Positions 25,284-34,885 of a stretch of 64,000 nucleotides of DNA are shown here, one piece after another (positions within the stretch are counted from its first letter, which is position 1; each line of letters begins with the position of its first letter). Under the pieces are notes generated by a model, which saw only the letters and a program-made list of their open reading frames with translations, searched no databases and was not told where the DNA came from. The stretch comes from Brevibacterium yomogidense (GTDB lineage: Bacteria; Actinomycetota; Actinomycetes; Actinomycetales; Brevibacteriaceae), in assembly GCF_016107685.1 (NCBI RefSeq), contig NZ_JABASY010000005.1, positions 186,001-250,000 of the forward strand, written 5' to 3'. The position numbers were made by a program, and so were the translations under genes.

Positions 25284-26303
25284 GTGGACAGCAGACCGGT
25301 CTATCAGTTGGCAGACGGCGCGACGAGACCCCGCCGCCTGCGCGCGTTCCCCGCCCTCCGCCGGCTGGTGAGCGAGAACCGCCTCCACTCCGCGGACCTC
25401 ATCCTGCCCATGTTCGTGAAGGAGAGCCTCGACGCGCCCGCCGAACTCACCTCGATGCCCGGGGTGAAGCAGCACACGCTCGACTCCCTCCTCGAGGACG
25501 CGCGTGCCGCCGTCGCCGCCGGGGTGGGCGGGCTCATGCTGTTCGGCATCCCGACGGTCCGCGACGAGCAGGGCTCCCAGGGCGACGACCCTGACGGCAT
25601 CCTCAACCGTGCGCTGCGCCTGCTGCGGGACGAACTGGGCGACGACACCGTCATCATGTCGGACCTCTGCCTCGACGAATTCACCTCGCACGGACACTGC
25701 GGCGTGCTCGCCGCGGACGGCTCCGTCGACAACGACGCGACACTCGACCGCTACGCGTCGATGGCCGTGGCACAGGCCGACGCCGGTGCTCACGTCGTCG
25801 GGCTGTCCGGGATGATGGACGGACAGGTGGCCGCTGCGCGTCACGCACTCGACGCGACGGGCCACCAGGACGTCGTCGTCCTCGCCTACGCCGCGAAGTT
25901 CTCCTCCGCGTTCTACGGGCCGTTCCGCGAAGCGGTCGACTCGCAGCTGACGGGAGACCGGCGCACCTACCAGCAGGATCCGGCGAACGGACGCGAAGCG
26001 CTGCGCGAACTGGAGCTCGACGTGTCGGAGGGCGCGGACATCGTCATGGTGAAGCCGGGCATGCCGTACCTCGACGTGCTGGCGGACGCCGCAGCGGCGA
26101 GCCCCGTCCCGGTCTGGGCGTACCAGATCTCCGGGGAGTACGCGATGATCGAGTTCGCCGCCCGGGCGGAGGCCATCGACCGCATGCCGGCGATCCTCGA
26201 GAGCCTCATGGCGTTCAAGCGCGCAGGGGCGGACGCAGTCCTCACATACTGGGCGACGGAGGTCGCCGCACTCCTGAACGACCGGTCCGCAGGGGACTCC
26301 TGA
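25284..26303 (+). CDS. hemB: Delta-aminolevulinic acid dehydratase (porphobilinogen synthase)
   Basis: Condenses two 5-aminolevulinate molecules to porphobilinogen. The 339-residue TIM barrel shows [15 protein letters not shown], the metal-site segment [14 protein letters not shown] (two Cys and one Asp, a form common in actinobacteria and intermediate between zinc and magnesium types), and the Schiff-base lysines Lys205 ([14 protein letters not shown]) and Lys257 ([10 protein letters not shown]). Length is normal. The GTG at 25284 follows AAGAGGTG and lies five bases after the hemD stop. It shares one base with the next start, so the operon continues into the marR gene. Confidence 0.94.
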   Translation: MDSRPVYQLADGATRPRRLRAFPALRRLVSENRLHSADLILPMFVKESLDAPAELTSMPGVKQHTLDSLLEDARAAVAAGVGGLMLFGIPTVRDEQGSQGDDPDGILNRALRLLRDELGDDTVIMSDLCLDEFTSHGHCGVLAADGSVDNDATLDRYASMAVAQADAGAHVVGLSGMMDGQVAAARHALDATGHQDVVVLAYAAKFSSAFYGPFREAVDSQLTGDRRTYQQDPANGREALRELELDVSEGADIVMVKPGMPYLDVLADAAAASPVPVWAYQISGEYAMIEFAARAEAIDRMPAILESLMAFKRAGADAVLTYWATEVAALLNDRSAGDS

Positions 26304-26800
26304 TGCGCTGGCTCACCTCCGAGCAGATGGTGGCATGGCGGTCCTTCCTGGACGCCCACCAGCTGCTCATGACCCGACTGGACCGTGAGCTGCGGACCGA
26401 ATCGACCCTGGGCCTCACCGAGTACACGATCCTCGTGCGCCTGTCCGAATCGGACGACCGCACGCTGCGCATGGCGACCCTGGCGGCGGACACGGGGGTG
26501 TCGCGGTCGCGGCTCACCCACATCGTCGCCCGGCTCGAGGAGCGCGGGATCGTCGAACGGGAGAAGACCGACGAGGACCGGCGGGGTGTGCGCTGCAGGC
26601 TCACCGATGACGGGTTCCGCCTCCTCGCGGACACCGCGCCCGTCCACGTGACCGGGGTGCGCACCCACCTCATCGACCTGCTGGACGAGAAGGAGATCGA
26701 GGCGATGGCCGGGATCTTCTCGAAGGTCCTCACCCACATGCGGGCGCTGCCGACCGACGCGCGCGTCACCGTCGAACAAGCGACGGAGGTCGACACGTAA
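26303..26800 (+). CDS. MarR family transcriptional regulator
   Basis: A 165-residue MarR-type protein: N-terminal dimerisation helix, winged helix with [49 protein letters not shown], a wing with [18 protein letters not shown], and the C-terminal dimerisation helix. The ligand is unknown; no Cys is present, so it is not a thiol sensor of the OhrR type. The ATG at 26303 overlaps the hemB stop by one base, so it is translated from the hem transcript. It lies between hemB and hemL, where a regulator of heme supply or of another gene could sit. It is not one of the usual members of this operon. Confidence 0.88.
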   Translation: MRWLTSEQMVAWRSFLDAHQLLMTRLDRELRTESTLGLTEYTILVRLSESDDRTLRMATLAADTGVSRSRLTHIVARLEERGIVEREKTDEDRRGVRCRLTDDGFRLLADTAPVHVTGVRTHLIDLLDEKEIEAMAGIFSKVLTHMRALPTDARVTVEQATEVDT

Positions 26801-26818
26801 GGTCCCGCGCACGCGCCC

Positions 26819-26878
26819 GGCCTGCACGAGTCCGGCCTGCACGAGCCCAGCCTGCACTCGCCCAACCTGCCCCCGCAC
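26819..26878 (+). repeat. 15-bp imperfect tandem repeat, four units, before hemL
   Basis: Units begin at 26819, 26834, 26849 and 26864 with the core GCCTGCACGAGCCC. The array fills half of the gap between marR and hemL and starts 19 bases after the marR stop. I see no gene in it. Confidence 0.75.
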
Positions 26879-26918
26879 GTCCCACCGAGCCGCACGTCAC
26901 CGACGGAGAGGAAGTCCC

Positions 26919-28268
26919 ATGACTCACCCCGCCCCCGCATCCGCCGCACTGTTCGATCGCGCTCGCGCCGTCATCCCGGGAGGAGTGAACTCCCCGGTCC
27001 GCGCGTTCGGCGCGGTCGGCGGCACGCCCCGCTTCATCGCGCGCGCGGACGGTGCGACGCTCACCGACGTCGACGGTCGCGACTACGTGGACCTCATCGG
27101 CTCCTGGGGTCCCATGATCCTCGGTCACTCCCATCCCGAGGTGGTCGCCGCGGTCCGTGAGGCCGCCGGCCTCGGGTTCAGCTTCGGCACCCCCGCCGAG
27201 GCCGAGGTGCTGCTCTGCGAGGAGATCGTCTCCCGTGTCGAGCCGGTCGAGCAGGTGCGCCTCGTGAACTCCGGGACGGAGGCGACGATGTCGGCCATCC
27301 GTCTGGCCCGCGGCGTGACGGGACGGTCGAAGATCGTGAAGTTCGCCGGCTGCTACCACGGCCACGTGGACGCACTGCTGGCCGCCGCGGGGTCGGGTCT
27401 CGCGACATTCTCCCTGCCGGACACGCCCGGGGTGACCGGGGCCTCGGCGGCGGACACGCTGGTCCTGCCCTACAACGACCAGGAGGCGCTCGCAGCCGCG
27501 TTCGCGGAGCACGGTGAGGACATCGCGTGCGTCATCACGGAGGCGAGCCCCGGCAACATGGGCGTCGTCCCGCCGGTCGACGGCTTCACGCAGCTCATCC
27601 GGAAGCTCACGAAGGCACACGGCGCACTCATGGTCTCCGACGAGGTCATGACGGGCTTCCGCGTGTCGGACGCCGGCTGGTACGGCTACGAGTCGAAGCG
27701 GGACGGCTACCCGGACGGCGCTGCGGACCTCTTCACCTTCGGCAAGGTCATGGGCGGCGGTTTCCCCACGGCCGCGTTCGGCGGTCGCCGCGACGTGATG
27801 GAGCACCTGGCACCTGCGGGACCCGTGTACCAGGCGGGGACCCTGTCCGGGAACCCCGTCGCCTCCGCGGCCGGCCTCACGACCCTGCGGCTCACGCGGG
27901 AGCTCGACGTCTACCCGCGGCTGGAAGTGGCGGCGGACACGCTGCGCGCAGCCGTCGGGGAGGCGCTCACGGCGGAGGGCGTCGCCCACCGCATCCAGAG
28001 CGCGAACTCGATGTTCTCCGTCTTCTTCACCGACCGCGAGGTGCGGGACTACGACGACGCCCGCACCCAGGACACGCAGGCGCACGCCGCGTTCTTCCAG
28101 TCGATGCTCACCTCCGGCGTCCACCTGCCGCCGTCGGCGTTCGAAGCGTGGTTCCTGTCGTACGCGCACACGGACGACGTGCTCGACCGCATCATCACGG
28201 CCCTGCCGGCCGCGGCGAAGGCGGCCGCGGCTGCCGCCGGGAATGCGGCAGAGGGGTCGGAGTCCTGA
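26919..28268 (+). CDS. hemL: Glutamate-1-semialdehyde 2,1-aminomutase
   Basis: Pyridoxal-phosphate enzyme that converts glutamate-1-semialdehyde, the product of HemA, to 5-aminolevulinate. The 449 residues show [17 protein letters not shown] at the start, [50 protein letters not shown] and Lys276 in [16 protein letters not shown], which binds the cofactor. Length is slightly above the usual 430 because of an Ala-rich C-terminus. The ATG at 26919 follows GGAGAGGAAG. It overlaps the following phosphatase by one base. With hemA, hemC, hemD and hemB this completes all steps from glutamyl-tRNA to uroporphyrinogen III within 8 kb. Confidence 0.95.
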   Translation: MTHPAPASAALFDRARAVIPGGVNSPVRAFGAVGGTPRFIARADGATLTDVDGRDYVDLIGSWGPMILGHSHPEVVAAVREAAGLGFSFGTPAEAEVLLCEEIVSRVEPVEQVRLVNSGTEATMSAIRLARGVTGRSKIVKFAGCYHGHVDALLAAAGSGLATFSLPDTPGVTGASAADTLVLPYNDQEALAAAFAEHGEDIACVITEASPGNMGVVPPVDGFTQLIRKLTKAHGALMVSDEVMTGFRVSDAGWYGYESKRDGYPDGAADLFTFGKVMGGGFPTAAFGGRRDVMEHLAPAGPVYQAGTLSGNPVASAAGLTTLRLTRELDVYPRLEVAADTLRAAVGEALTAEGVAHRIQSANSMFSVFFTDREVRDYDDARTQDTQAHAAFFQSMLTSGVHLPPSAFEAWFLSYAHTDDVLDRIITALPAAAKAAAAAAGNAAEGSES

Positions 28269-28933
28269 TGGTGCAGCTGCGCATCCACCTCGTCCGCCAC
28301 GGCGAGGTCTACAACCCGGAGGGGATCCTCTACGGCCGGATCCCCGGCTACGGACTCTCCGAGCGGGGCTTCGAGATGGCGGAGCGGGTCGCGGACGTCC
28401 TGCCGGAGAAGGACCCGCACCTGCGTGCGCTCGTGTCCTCACCGCTCCAGCGGGCGCAGGAGACGATCGCACCGCTCGCCTCGAGGCTGGGGCTGCCGGT
28501 CTCCCTCGAGGAGCGCGTCCTCGAGGCGGAGAACGACTTCGAGGGCACGAGGGTGACGAAGGAATCGCTCATGCGCGACCCCCGCTCCCTCTACCTGGTC
28601 CGCAATCCGATGCGCCCGTCGTGGGGCGAGCCCTACATCGACCAGGCGATGCGCGTGCGTGCCGCGATGATGTCGCTGCGCTCCCGACTCGCGGCGATCG
28701 CCGCCCGGGAGGGGCTCGACGAGGTCTCCGGAGCGATCGTGTCCCACCAGCTGCCGATCTGGTCGACGCGCCTCTGGACGGAGAAGCGGCCGCTCGTGCA
28801 CGACCCGCGGAAGCGGCAGTGCGCACTCGCCTCAGTCACGAGTTTCTCAGACGGGTCCGGCACACTGGACGTCGTGGAATACGACGACATCGCACGTGAC
28901 ATGCAGCCCACCCAGCCGGGTACAGGGGCATGA
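28268..28933 (+). CDS. Histidine phosphatase family protein
   Basis: A 221-residue phosphoglycerate-mutase-like protein. LVRHGEVYNPEGILYGRIPGYGLSERG carries the catalytic RHG and the second Arg; SSPLQRAQETIAPLA, the Glu-containing LEAENDFEGT, and the second His in IVSHQLPIW complete the active site. The substrate is unknown. Its place between hemL and the ResA-like gene is conserved in actinobacteria (Rv0525 in M. tuberculosis), which suggests a link to cytochrome or heme maturation that has not been explained. It overlaps hemL by one base and the next gene by four. Confidence 0.87.
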   Translation: MVQLRIHLVRHGEVYNPEGILYGRIPGYGLSERGFEMAERVADVLPEKDPHLRALVSSPLQRAQETIAPLASRLGLPVSLEERVLEAENDFEGTRVTKESLMRDPRSLYLVRNPMRPSWGEPYIDQAMRVRAAMMSLRSRLAAIAAREGLDEVSGAIVSHQLPIWSTRLWTEKRPLVHDPRKRQCALASVTSFSDGSGTLDVVEYDDIARDMQPTQPGTGA

Positions 28934-29571
28934 GGGGAGACGACCGAGCACGCGCTGTCAGCGGGAACGCAGGGTGGAATCCCCTCTCGACGCGCCGCGG
29001 TGCGCTGGGGATCCTCGGGCTGTCGGGCCTCGCACTGGCCGGCTGCGGCTCCTCCGGGTCGGAGGACCTCGCAGAGCAGGCGCGCTCCGGTGAGGACAAG
29101 GGCTACGTGTCCGGCAGCGGCGTCATCACCCAGCTCACGGGTGACGACCGCGGCGAACCGCTGGACCTCTCGTTCGATCTGCTCACGGGTGAATCCGCGA
29201 GTCTCGCCGATTGGCGGCCCAAGGTCGTCGCGATCAACCTCTGGTACGCCGCCTGCCCGCCATGCCGGGTGGAGGCACCGGATCTCAACGCCACGTACGA
29301 GCACTTCGGCGACCAGGTCGAGTTCCTCGGCGTGAATGTCCGCGACCAGGCGGCGACGGCAGAATCGTTCGTCCGCTCCTTCGAAGTGCCGTACCCCATC
29401 ATGATCGACGGGGACGGGTCGATGGTGTCGCTGCTGTCCGGCGTCCTCCCGCCGCAGGCCACACCGTCCACCGTCGTCCTCGACCCGTCCGGCCGCGCAG
29501 CCGCCCGTGTCGTGGGAGCTGTGACCCGGTCGACGCTCACCGGCCTCATCGAAGACGTCCTCGCCGAGTGA
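28930..29571 (+). CDS. resA: ResA-like thioredoxin lipoprotein
   Basis: Extracytoplasmic thiol-disulfide oxidoreductase that reduces apocytochrome c cysteines before heme attachment. The 213 residues begin with a signal region containing TRRGALGI and a lipobox LALAGC with Cys39 as the lipidation site; the paired Arg might allow Tat export. The thioredoxin domain has CPPC at 109-112 and the cis-Pro segment QATPSTVVLDPSG. Length fits TlpA/ResA proteins. The ATG at 28930 overlaps the phosphatase stop by four bases and the stop overlaps ccdA as GTGA, so all genes from hemL to resB are translationally coupled. Confidence 0.9.
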   Translation: MRGDDRARAVSGNAGWNPLSTRRGALGILGLSGLALAGCGSSGSEDLAEQARSGEDKGYVSGSGVITQLTGDDRGEPLDLSFDLLTGESASLADWRPKVVAINLWYAACPPCRVEAPDLNATYEHFGDQVEFLGVNVRDQAATAESFVRSFEVPYPIMIDGDGSMVSLLSGVLPPQATPSTVVLDPSGRAAARVVGAVTRSTLTGLIEDVLAE

Positions 29572-30347
29572 CCGAGGTCGTGGGATCCGGACTGGGTGAG
29601 TCCTTCGCACAGACGGTGCTGAGCGGCCCCCTGCTGCTGGCGGTGCTCGTCGCGGCACTCGCGGGCGTGGTGTCCTTCGTGTCGCCGTGCGTGCTGCCGC
29701 TGGTGCCCGGCTACATCGGCTATGTGACGGGGCTGTCCGGGACCTCGCTCGAGGACCGGAAGACGTCCCGCGTCGTGATGGGCGTCAGCCTGTTCGTGCT
29801 GGGCTTCGCCGCCGTGTTCGTGGCGATGGGCGCCGCGTTCTCCACGCTGGGCATGTTCCTCAACGAGTGGCTGGGCGTCGTCAACCGCATCCTGGGCATC
29901 GTCGTGATCCTCGCCGGAGTGATCTTCATGGGAGGCATCCCGTTCCTGCAGCGGACCACGCAGGTCACGCGCCGGCCACGTGCCGGGCTGGCCGGCGCCC
30001 CCGCGCTGGGCGCGGTCTTCGCCCTGAGCTGGGCGCCGTGCATGGGCCCCACGCTTGCGGCAGTGCTCGCGCTGTCGACCGGTTTCGGAGCACAGGGCGC
30101 ACTCATGCGCGGAACGCTGCTCACGTTCGTCTACTGTCTGGGACTCGGCATCCCCTTCCTCGTCGTCGCCGTCCTCATCCACAAGGGACTGGGCAGGCTG
30201 GAGTGGGTGCGGAGGCACCAGGTCGGCATCATGCGGGCCGGTGGGATCATGCTCATCGTCCTGGGCGTGCTGCTGCTGAGCGGAGTGTGGACGATGTGGA
30301 TCAACAGCCTGCAGGGCACGATCGCAGGATTCGAGGTGGTCATCTAG
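29568..30347 (+). CDS. ccdA: Cytochrome c biogenesis protein CcdA
   Basis: Six-helix membrane protein that carries electrons from cytoplasmic thioredoxin to ResA. The 259-residue protein has the two conserved cysteines of the family, Cys41 in VSPCVLPLVPGY and Cys158 in WAPCMGPT, and six hydrophobic segments. Length fits the actinobacterial CcdA (240-290). The GTG at 29568 overlaps the resA stop. Its stop TAG shares a base with the start of resB. Confidence 0.93.
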   Translation: MTEVVGSGLGESFAQTVLSGPLLLAVLVAALAGVVSFVSPCVLPLVPGYIGYVTGLSGTSLEDRKTSRVVMGVSLFVLGFAAVFVAMGAAFSTLGMFLNEWLGVVNRILGIVVILAGVIFMGGIPFLQRTTQVTRRPRAGLAGAPALGAVFALSWAPCMGPTLAAVLALSTGFGAQGALMRGTLLTFVYCLGLGIPFLVVAVLIHKGLGRLEWVRRHQVGIMRAGGIMLIVLGVLLLSGVWTMWINSLQGTIAGFEVVI

Positions 30348-31939
30348 TGAACGCGCAGAAGAACGCGCCCGACATCGGTGTGGTCGGGATGCTGCGATGG
30401 GGCTGGCGTCAGCTCACGACGATGCGGGCGGCGCTCATCCTGCTGCTCGTCCTGGCACTCGCGGCGATCCCCGGGTCGCTGCTGCCGCAGCGCATCCAGG
30501 ACCCCGGCGCCGTCTCGACGTTCATCGAGGAGAACGGGGCACTGGGGAACTTCCTCGACGCCGTCCAGCTCTTCGACGTGTACACGTCCGTGTGGTTCTC
30601 CGCGGTGTACATCCTGCTCATGGTGTCGCTGGTCGGCTGCATCATCCCGCGCGCCCGACAGCACTACCGGGCGATGCGACAGGACCCACCGCTCGCACCG
30701 CGGCGCCTCACCCGGATGTCCGCCTACAGCACCACGCCCCTGTCCGACGGGTCGACGACCCGCGCCCCGGACGACCTCCTCGACGAGGCGCAGTCCGCCC
30801 TGAAGAAGGCCGGCTACCGGATGGTGCGGACGGACGACCACATCGCGGCGGAGCGCGGATACCTCAAGGAGACCGGGAACCTCGTGTTCCACGTGTCGAT
30901 CCTCGTGACCGTCATCATCATGGCGCTGGGCGGGCTGTTCGGGTACTACGGGCAGAGGGTGCTCGTGGAGGGCGAGACGTTCTCCCACTCGCTCGTCTCC
31001 TACGACTCGTTCGAACCCGGCACGTACTTCGACGCGAGCGAGCTGCCGGAGTTCCGCCTCACCCTCGACAGCCTGGAGACGCGCTTCGACGACCAGGCGG
31101 AGGGCGCACAGTTCGGACAGCCGCGGCGGTTCGACGCGCAGGTCACCCTCGACACCCCGGACGGGTCGGAACGGTTCCTCCTGCGACCCAACGAACCGGT
31201 CCGCGTCGACGGCGCGCGCGTCTACCTGATCGGCAACGGCTATGCGCCGGTCGTCACGACCCGCGACGCGGACGGAAACGTCACCTATTCCGGCCCGGTC
31301 GTGTTCCTGCCGCAGGACGGGGTGTACACCTCCACCGGCGTCCTCAAGGTGCCGGACGCGAACCCGGACCAGCTGGGATTCGGCGGGGTGCTCCTGCCGA
31401 CCGCGGGGAACAACGATCAGGGCGAGCTCGTCTCCACGTTCGCGGAACTGCGCAATCCACTGCTCGTCATGGACGTCTACACCGGCGACCTGGGACTGGA
31501 CACCGGTGTGCCGCAGTCGGTGTACCAGCTGGAGACGGACGACCTGGCGCGGCTCGTCGACACCGACGGATCGGATTTCCAGCTGGTCATGCGGCCGGGC
31601 GACACCGCCACGCTGCCGGACGGCCACGGCACGGTGACGTTCGAAGAGATCCGCAAGTACGCGGCACTCGACGTGCACCACGACCCGGTGCAGGTGTGGA
31701 TGCTGCCCTTCATGCTGCTGCTGTTCGGCGGTCTCGCCCTGTCGCTCTTCGTCCCGCGCAGGCGCGTGTGGGTGCGGGTCAGCGGCGATGACGTCGAGAT
31801 CGCAGGCCTGGCGCGTGGGGAGGACCCGCGAGTCGATGAGGCCGTCGCAGAGCTCACACAGGTTCTCGCACTAGAGTCTGTCGAGCCCGGAACCGCATCG
31901 CCGGACTCGGACACCGCACAGAATCGCACGGGGAAGTAG
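30347..31939 (+). CDS. resB: Cytochrome c biogenesis protein ResB
   Basis: Part of the system II (ResB-CcsA) synthase that moves heme across the membrane and joins it to apocytochrome c. The 530 residues contain three membrane helices near the N-terminus (RAALILLLVLALAAIPGSLLP; SVWFSAVYILLMVSLVGCIIP; LVFHVSILVTVIIMALGGLFGYYGQ), a large extracytoplasmic domain and a last helix (VWMLPFMLLLFGGLALSLFVP). Length is normal. The GTG at 30347 overlaps the ccdA stop by one base. ccsB follows after five bases. Confidence 0.92.
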   Translation: MNAQKNAPDIGVVGMLRWGWRQLTTMRAALILLLVLALAAIPGSLLPQRIQDPGAVSTFIEENGALGNFLDAVQLFDVYTSVWFSAVYILLMVSLVGCIIPRARQHYRAMRQDPPLAPRRLTRMSAYSTTPLSDGSTTRAPDDLLDEAQSALKKAGYRMVRTDDHIAAERGYLKETGNLVFHVSILVTVIIMALGGLFGYYGQRVLVEGETFSHSLVSYDSFEPGTYFDASELPEFRLTLDSLETRFDDQAEGAQFGQPRRFDAQVTLDTPDGSERFLLRPNEPVRVDGARVYLIGNGYAPVVTTRDADGNVTYSGPVVFLPQDGVYTSTGVLKVPDANPDQLGFGGVLLPTAGNNDQGELVSTFAELRNPLLVMDVYTGDLGLDTGVPQSVYQLETDDLARLVDTDGSDFQLVMRPGDTATLPDGHGTVTFEEIRKYAALDVHHDPVQVWMLPFMLLLFGGLALSLFVPRRRVWVRVSGDDVEIAGLARGEDPRVDEAVAELTQVLALESVEPGTASPDSDTAQNRTGK

Positions 31940-31944
31940 AGGTC

Positions 31945-33024
31945 ATGGACGTCAACGTCGCACTGGCACAGTGGTCGAACCTGCTCATCTATTCGGCGAT
32001 GGCGGTGTACGCGGTCGCGTTCATCATCTACGCGTTCGACCTGTTCGGCCCCGCCTTCGCAGGGGAGATCCCTCAGGCCGGGTCGAAAGCCCGCCTGAAA
32101 GCCGGATCGGACGCCCGTTCGGACGCCCGCTCGAAGGTCTCGGCCTCGGCACGCCGCGGGGGGACGGGCAGCAGTACCGCGACCGCCGTGCTCGACGGCG
32201 GGAGTGACGGCGCAGGCTCGGATTCCGCCGCGGGTGCCGACGCGGGTTCCGGGGCCGCCTCGAAGACCCCGGATCTGCGGCGCTGGGCGCGTGCCGGCAC
32301 AGCCCTCACCGTCCTGGCGGGGCTCCTCCACGTGGCCGCCATCGTGACCCGGACGCTCGCGGTCATGCGTGTGCCGTGGTCGAACATGATGGAGTACGCG
32401 CTCATCGCCTCCGCGATGGTGACAGTGGGCTACCTCGTCCTGCTGGCTGTGCGTGACGTGCGGTACCTGGGCACGTTCGTGACGTTCTCCGTCCTGCTGA
32501 CCCTGGGTCTCTGCATCACGGTGTTCCACACTCCCGCCGCGCAGATCATCCCCGCGCTCAACAACTACTGGATCTGGATCCACGTCCCGATCGCGATCCT
32601 GTCGACGGTGCTGCTCTACCTGTCCGCGATCATCGCGATCGTGCAGATGCTGCGCAGCCGCAGCGAGTCGAAGCCGTGGCGGGGACCGCTGCGCTTCATC
32701 AACATGCTGCCGCGGTCGAAGGAGCTCGAGAAGATCTCGTACCGCCTGGCCGCCGTCGGCTTCGTGACGTGGACGTTCACGCTGGTCGCCGGGGCGTTCT
32801 GGGCGGAGATCGCCTGGGGCCGCTACTGGGGCTGGGATTCGAAGGAGATCTGGACGTTCGTCGTCTGGGTCGTCTACGCGGCCTACCTGCACGCCCGTGC
32901 GACGCGTGGGTGGACCGCGAACCGCGTGGCCGTCCTCAACCTCGTCGGCATCGCGACGGTGCTGTTCAACTTCTCCGTCGTCAATCTGTACTTCAACGGA
33001 CTCCACGCGTATTCGGGAGTGTGA
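31945..33024 (+). CDS. ccsB: System II cytochrome c synthase subunit CcsB (CcsA/ResC type)
   Basis: Heme-handling membrane subunit of the system II synthase. The 359-residue protein has eight hydrophobic segments and the tryptophan-rich heme-handling signature AEIAWGRYWGWDSKEIW. Conserved His residues appear in LLHVAAIVTRTL, IWIHVPIAI and YAAYLHARATRGW. Between the first and second helices there is a 65-residue Ala/Ser/Gly/Asp-rich insertion (about 45-110), absent from short homologues and probably a cytoplasmic disordered loop. The ATG at 31945 follows GAAGTAGAGG. It ends the hemL-ccs operon. Confidence 0.92.
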   Translation: MDVNVALAQWSNLLIYSAMAVYAVAFIIYAFDLFGPAFAGEIPQAGSKARLKAGSDARSDARSKVSASARRGGTGSSTATAVLDGGSDGAGSDSAAGADAGSGAASKTPDLRRWARAGTALTVLAGLLHVAAIVTRTLAVMRVPWSNMMEYALIASAMVTVGYLVLLAVRDVRYLGTFVTFSVLLTLGLCITVFHTPAAQIIPALNNYWIWIHVPIAILSTVLLYLSAIIAIVQMLRSRSESKPWRGPLRFINMLPRSKELEKISYRLAAVGFVTWTFTLVAGAFWAEIAWGRYWGWDSKEIWTFVVWVVYAAYLHARATRGWTANRVAVLNLVGIATVLFNFSVVNLYFNGLHAYSGV

Positions 33025-33177
33025 CCGCCGACGGCGCGGCGGGCCCGTGATCCCGTCCGGAACTGCCGCGATCCCAGCCGGAACGGCAGTGCCCGCAGGG
33101 ATTCCGCAGTGACCCCGGTGGATCGGGGCAGTGCCCCGCAGGGGTGAAGCAGTGAGAGCGGCGTGAGCCGCGGTGGG

Positions 33178-33498
33178 TCAGTCGAACTCGCCGCGCTCGC
33201 GCCGTTCGCGGCGCTGCTGCTGTTCCACATCCTCCGCGATGCGGCGGAGGAAGTCCGGGTCGTCGTCCGGAGCGGAGGGGCGTGCGACTCTGCGGCCGCC
33301 GAACCCGCCGTCGGCCCGTTTGCGGCCGATGAGGAACCACAGCCCGGCACCGATGATGGGCAGCAGGAGGATCACAAGGATCCATGCCCATTTGGGGAGT
33401 GCGGCGACCTGGTCGCGCGGACGCGCAGCGCAGTCGAACACGCTGTAGAGCGTGATTGCGACGGCCAGTACGACGGCGACGATGATTCCCCTTGCCAT
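33178..33498 (-). CDS. PLDc_N domain membrane protein
   Basis: A 106-residue protein with two membrane helices (ARGIIVAVVLAVAITLYSVFDC and KWAWILVILLLPIIGAGLWFLIGRKR), the PLDc_N-type hairpin found at the N-terminus of cardiolipin synthases but here without any phospholipase domain. The tail is polar and Arg-rich. Function unknown. ATG 33498 is chosen because AGGA lies eight bases upstream; GTG 33504 would be too close to it. The gene sits between ccsB and menA, its usual neighbourhood in actinobacteria. It converges on ccsB. Confidence 0.82.
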   Translation of the reverse strand: MARGIIVAVVLAVAITLYSVFDCAARPRDQVAALPKWAWILVILLLPIIGAGLWFLIGRKRADGGFGGRRVARPSAPDDDPDFLRRIAEDVEQQQRRERRERGEFD

Positions 33499-33589
33499 AC
33501 CCACAATCCTAGTCGACGCCGGTCTGCCGGATGCTGAGGGTTCGCAGTGTTCAGGACACAGTCTGAGAACGGTGCGGCAGGCCGGTCAC

Positions 33590-33595
33590 TACACT
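33590..33595 (+). promoter_or_regulatory. -10 box close to the DUF4229 gene start
   Basis: TACACT ends eight bases before the ATG at 33604. The transcript would be leaderless or carry only one or two extra bases. Confidence 0.45.
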
Positions 33596-33603
33596 TGAGG
33601 ATC

Positions 33604-33879
33604 ATGCGCTCTTTCCTCCTCTACAACGTCGCCCGCCTGGGGCTTCTGGTCGGCTGCGTCCTGGTCATCTGGACGATCTGGGGCCGTTCGCTCTGGGGCG
33701 CGGTCGCAGGGATCGTCATCTCCGCGCTGCTGAGCTTTGTGATCCTCGCCCCGCTGCGGGAGAAGTCCGCGGAAGAGCTCATCGGCGGGGTGGAGCGTCG
33801 TCGCGAGGAGAAGAAGAAGGCGGCGAAGAAGCCGCGCCGTGACGAGGCCGACGAGGACCGCACGATCGACGACGCGTGA
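33604..33879 (+). CDS. DUF4229 membrane protein
   Basis: A 91-residue protein with two membrane helices (LLYNVARLGLLVGCVLVIWTIW and LWGAVAGIVISALLSFVILAPL) and a charged Lys/Arg/Glu/Asp tail, matching the actinobacterial DUF4229 family. Function unknown. The ATG at 33604 follows GAGG and a TACACT -10 box. It converges on menA, with which the family is often associated. Confidence 0.82.
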   Translation: MRSFLLYNVARLGLLVGCVLVIWTIWGRSLWGAVAGIVISALLSFVILAPLREKSAEELIGGVERRREEKKKAAKKPRRDEADEDRTIDDA

Positions 33880-33915
33880 CCGTCACGCTCGGCCTTCGAG
33901 CGGTCGCGCTCAGCC

Positions 33916-34851
33916 TCAGAGTGCGATGCCCAGGGCCAGCAGGAACGAGAACGCCAGGGCCGCCAGTGACGTCGCCTTGATCGTGGGGATGAGGTCCGCA
34001 CCGGTGGCGCCGGACAGGACGATCCGCACGGGGTGCAGGACGAGCACCAGCGACAGGACGGCGATGACCGCGGCGGGATGGCCGTCGACGATGGGGCCCA
34101 TGAGCATGACGAACGGTGCCGCGACGAACACGATGTAGACGGCGCGCGCCATCGAATCGCCCAGGACGACGGCCAGTGTGGTCTTGCCGACCTCGCGGTC
34201 GGTGGGGATGTCGCGGATGTTGTTCGCCATGAGGACGCCGCAGGCGAACAGCCCGACGGCGATCGCCCCGCTCACGGCGGACAGCGTCACCCCGCCGGAA
34301 ATCGCGGAGGCGGTGCCCAGGGTGGCGACGAGGCCGAAGAACGTGAAGACGAACACCTCGCCCAGGGCCATGTAGCCGTACGGCCGCTTGCCGCCGGTGT
34401 AGTACCACGCGGCGAGGACGGCGGCGGCGCCCACGGGCACCAGCCACCACTGCCTCGACAGGAGGACGAGCGCGACGCCCGCGATGCCTGCCACACCGAA
34501 GCTGAGGAAGGCGGCACGTTTGACGGTGGCGGGCTCTGCTGCCCCGGACGCTGTGAGACGGACGGGTCCCACCCGCACGTCATCCGTGCCACGGATGCCG
34601 TCCGAGTAGTCGTTCGCGTAGTTCGAGCCGATCTGCAGGCCCAGCGACACGACGAGCGCGAGCGCGATCATCACGAGGATGACGCCGATGTTGATGGGCG
34701 GGGGTTCACCCGGGCCGGTGGATCCGAGGATGATCGTGGAGAAGCCGCCGAGTGCGCCCAGCCCGGCTCCCGCCCCGATGAGCACAGGTGCGATCGCCAG
34801 GGGGAGTGTGCGCAGCCGCGCACCTTCGACCCACTCGCCGAACGTGGCCAT
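33916..34851 (-). CDS. menA: 1,4-dihydroxy-2-naphthoate polyprenyltransferase
   Basis: Membrane enzyme that attaches the polyprenyl chain to 1,4-dihydroxy-2-naphthoate, forming demethylmenaquinone. The 311 residues contain about nine helices, the first Asp-rich motif in SNYANDYSDGIRGTDD and the second in NNIRDIPTDREVGK, as expected of UbiA-family prenyltransferases. ATG 34851 has AAGGAGAG at good spacing on the minus strand; an in-frame start 14 codons upstream would add only a basic tail. It lies just downstream of menE (35 bases), in the same direction. Confidence 0.94.
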   Translation of the reverse strand: MATFGEWVEGARLRTLPLAIAPVLIGAGAGLGALGGFSTIILGSTGPGEPPPINIGVILVMIALALVVSLGLQIGSNYANDYSDGIRGTDDVRVGPVRLTASGAAEPATVKRAAFLSFGVAGIAGVALVLLSRQWWLVPVGAAAVLAAWYYTGGKRPYGYMALGEVFVFTFFGLVATLGTASAISGGVTLSAVSGAIAVGLFACGVLMANNIRDIPTDREVGKTTLAVVLGDSMARAVYIVFVAAPFVMLMGPIVDGHPAAVIAVLSLVLVLHPVRIVLSGATGADLIPTIKATSLAALAFSFLLALGIAL

Positions 34852-34885
34852 CGGCACCCTCTCCTTCCGTCGAACCTTCCGTATC

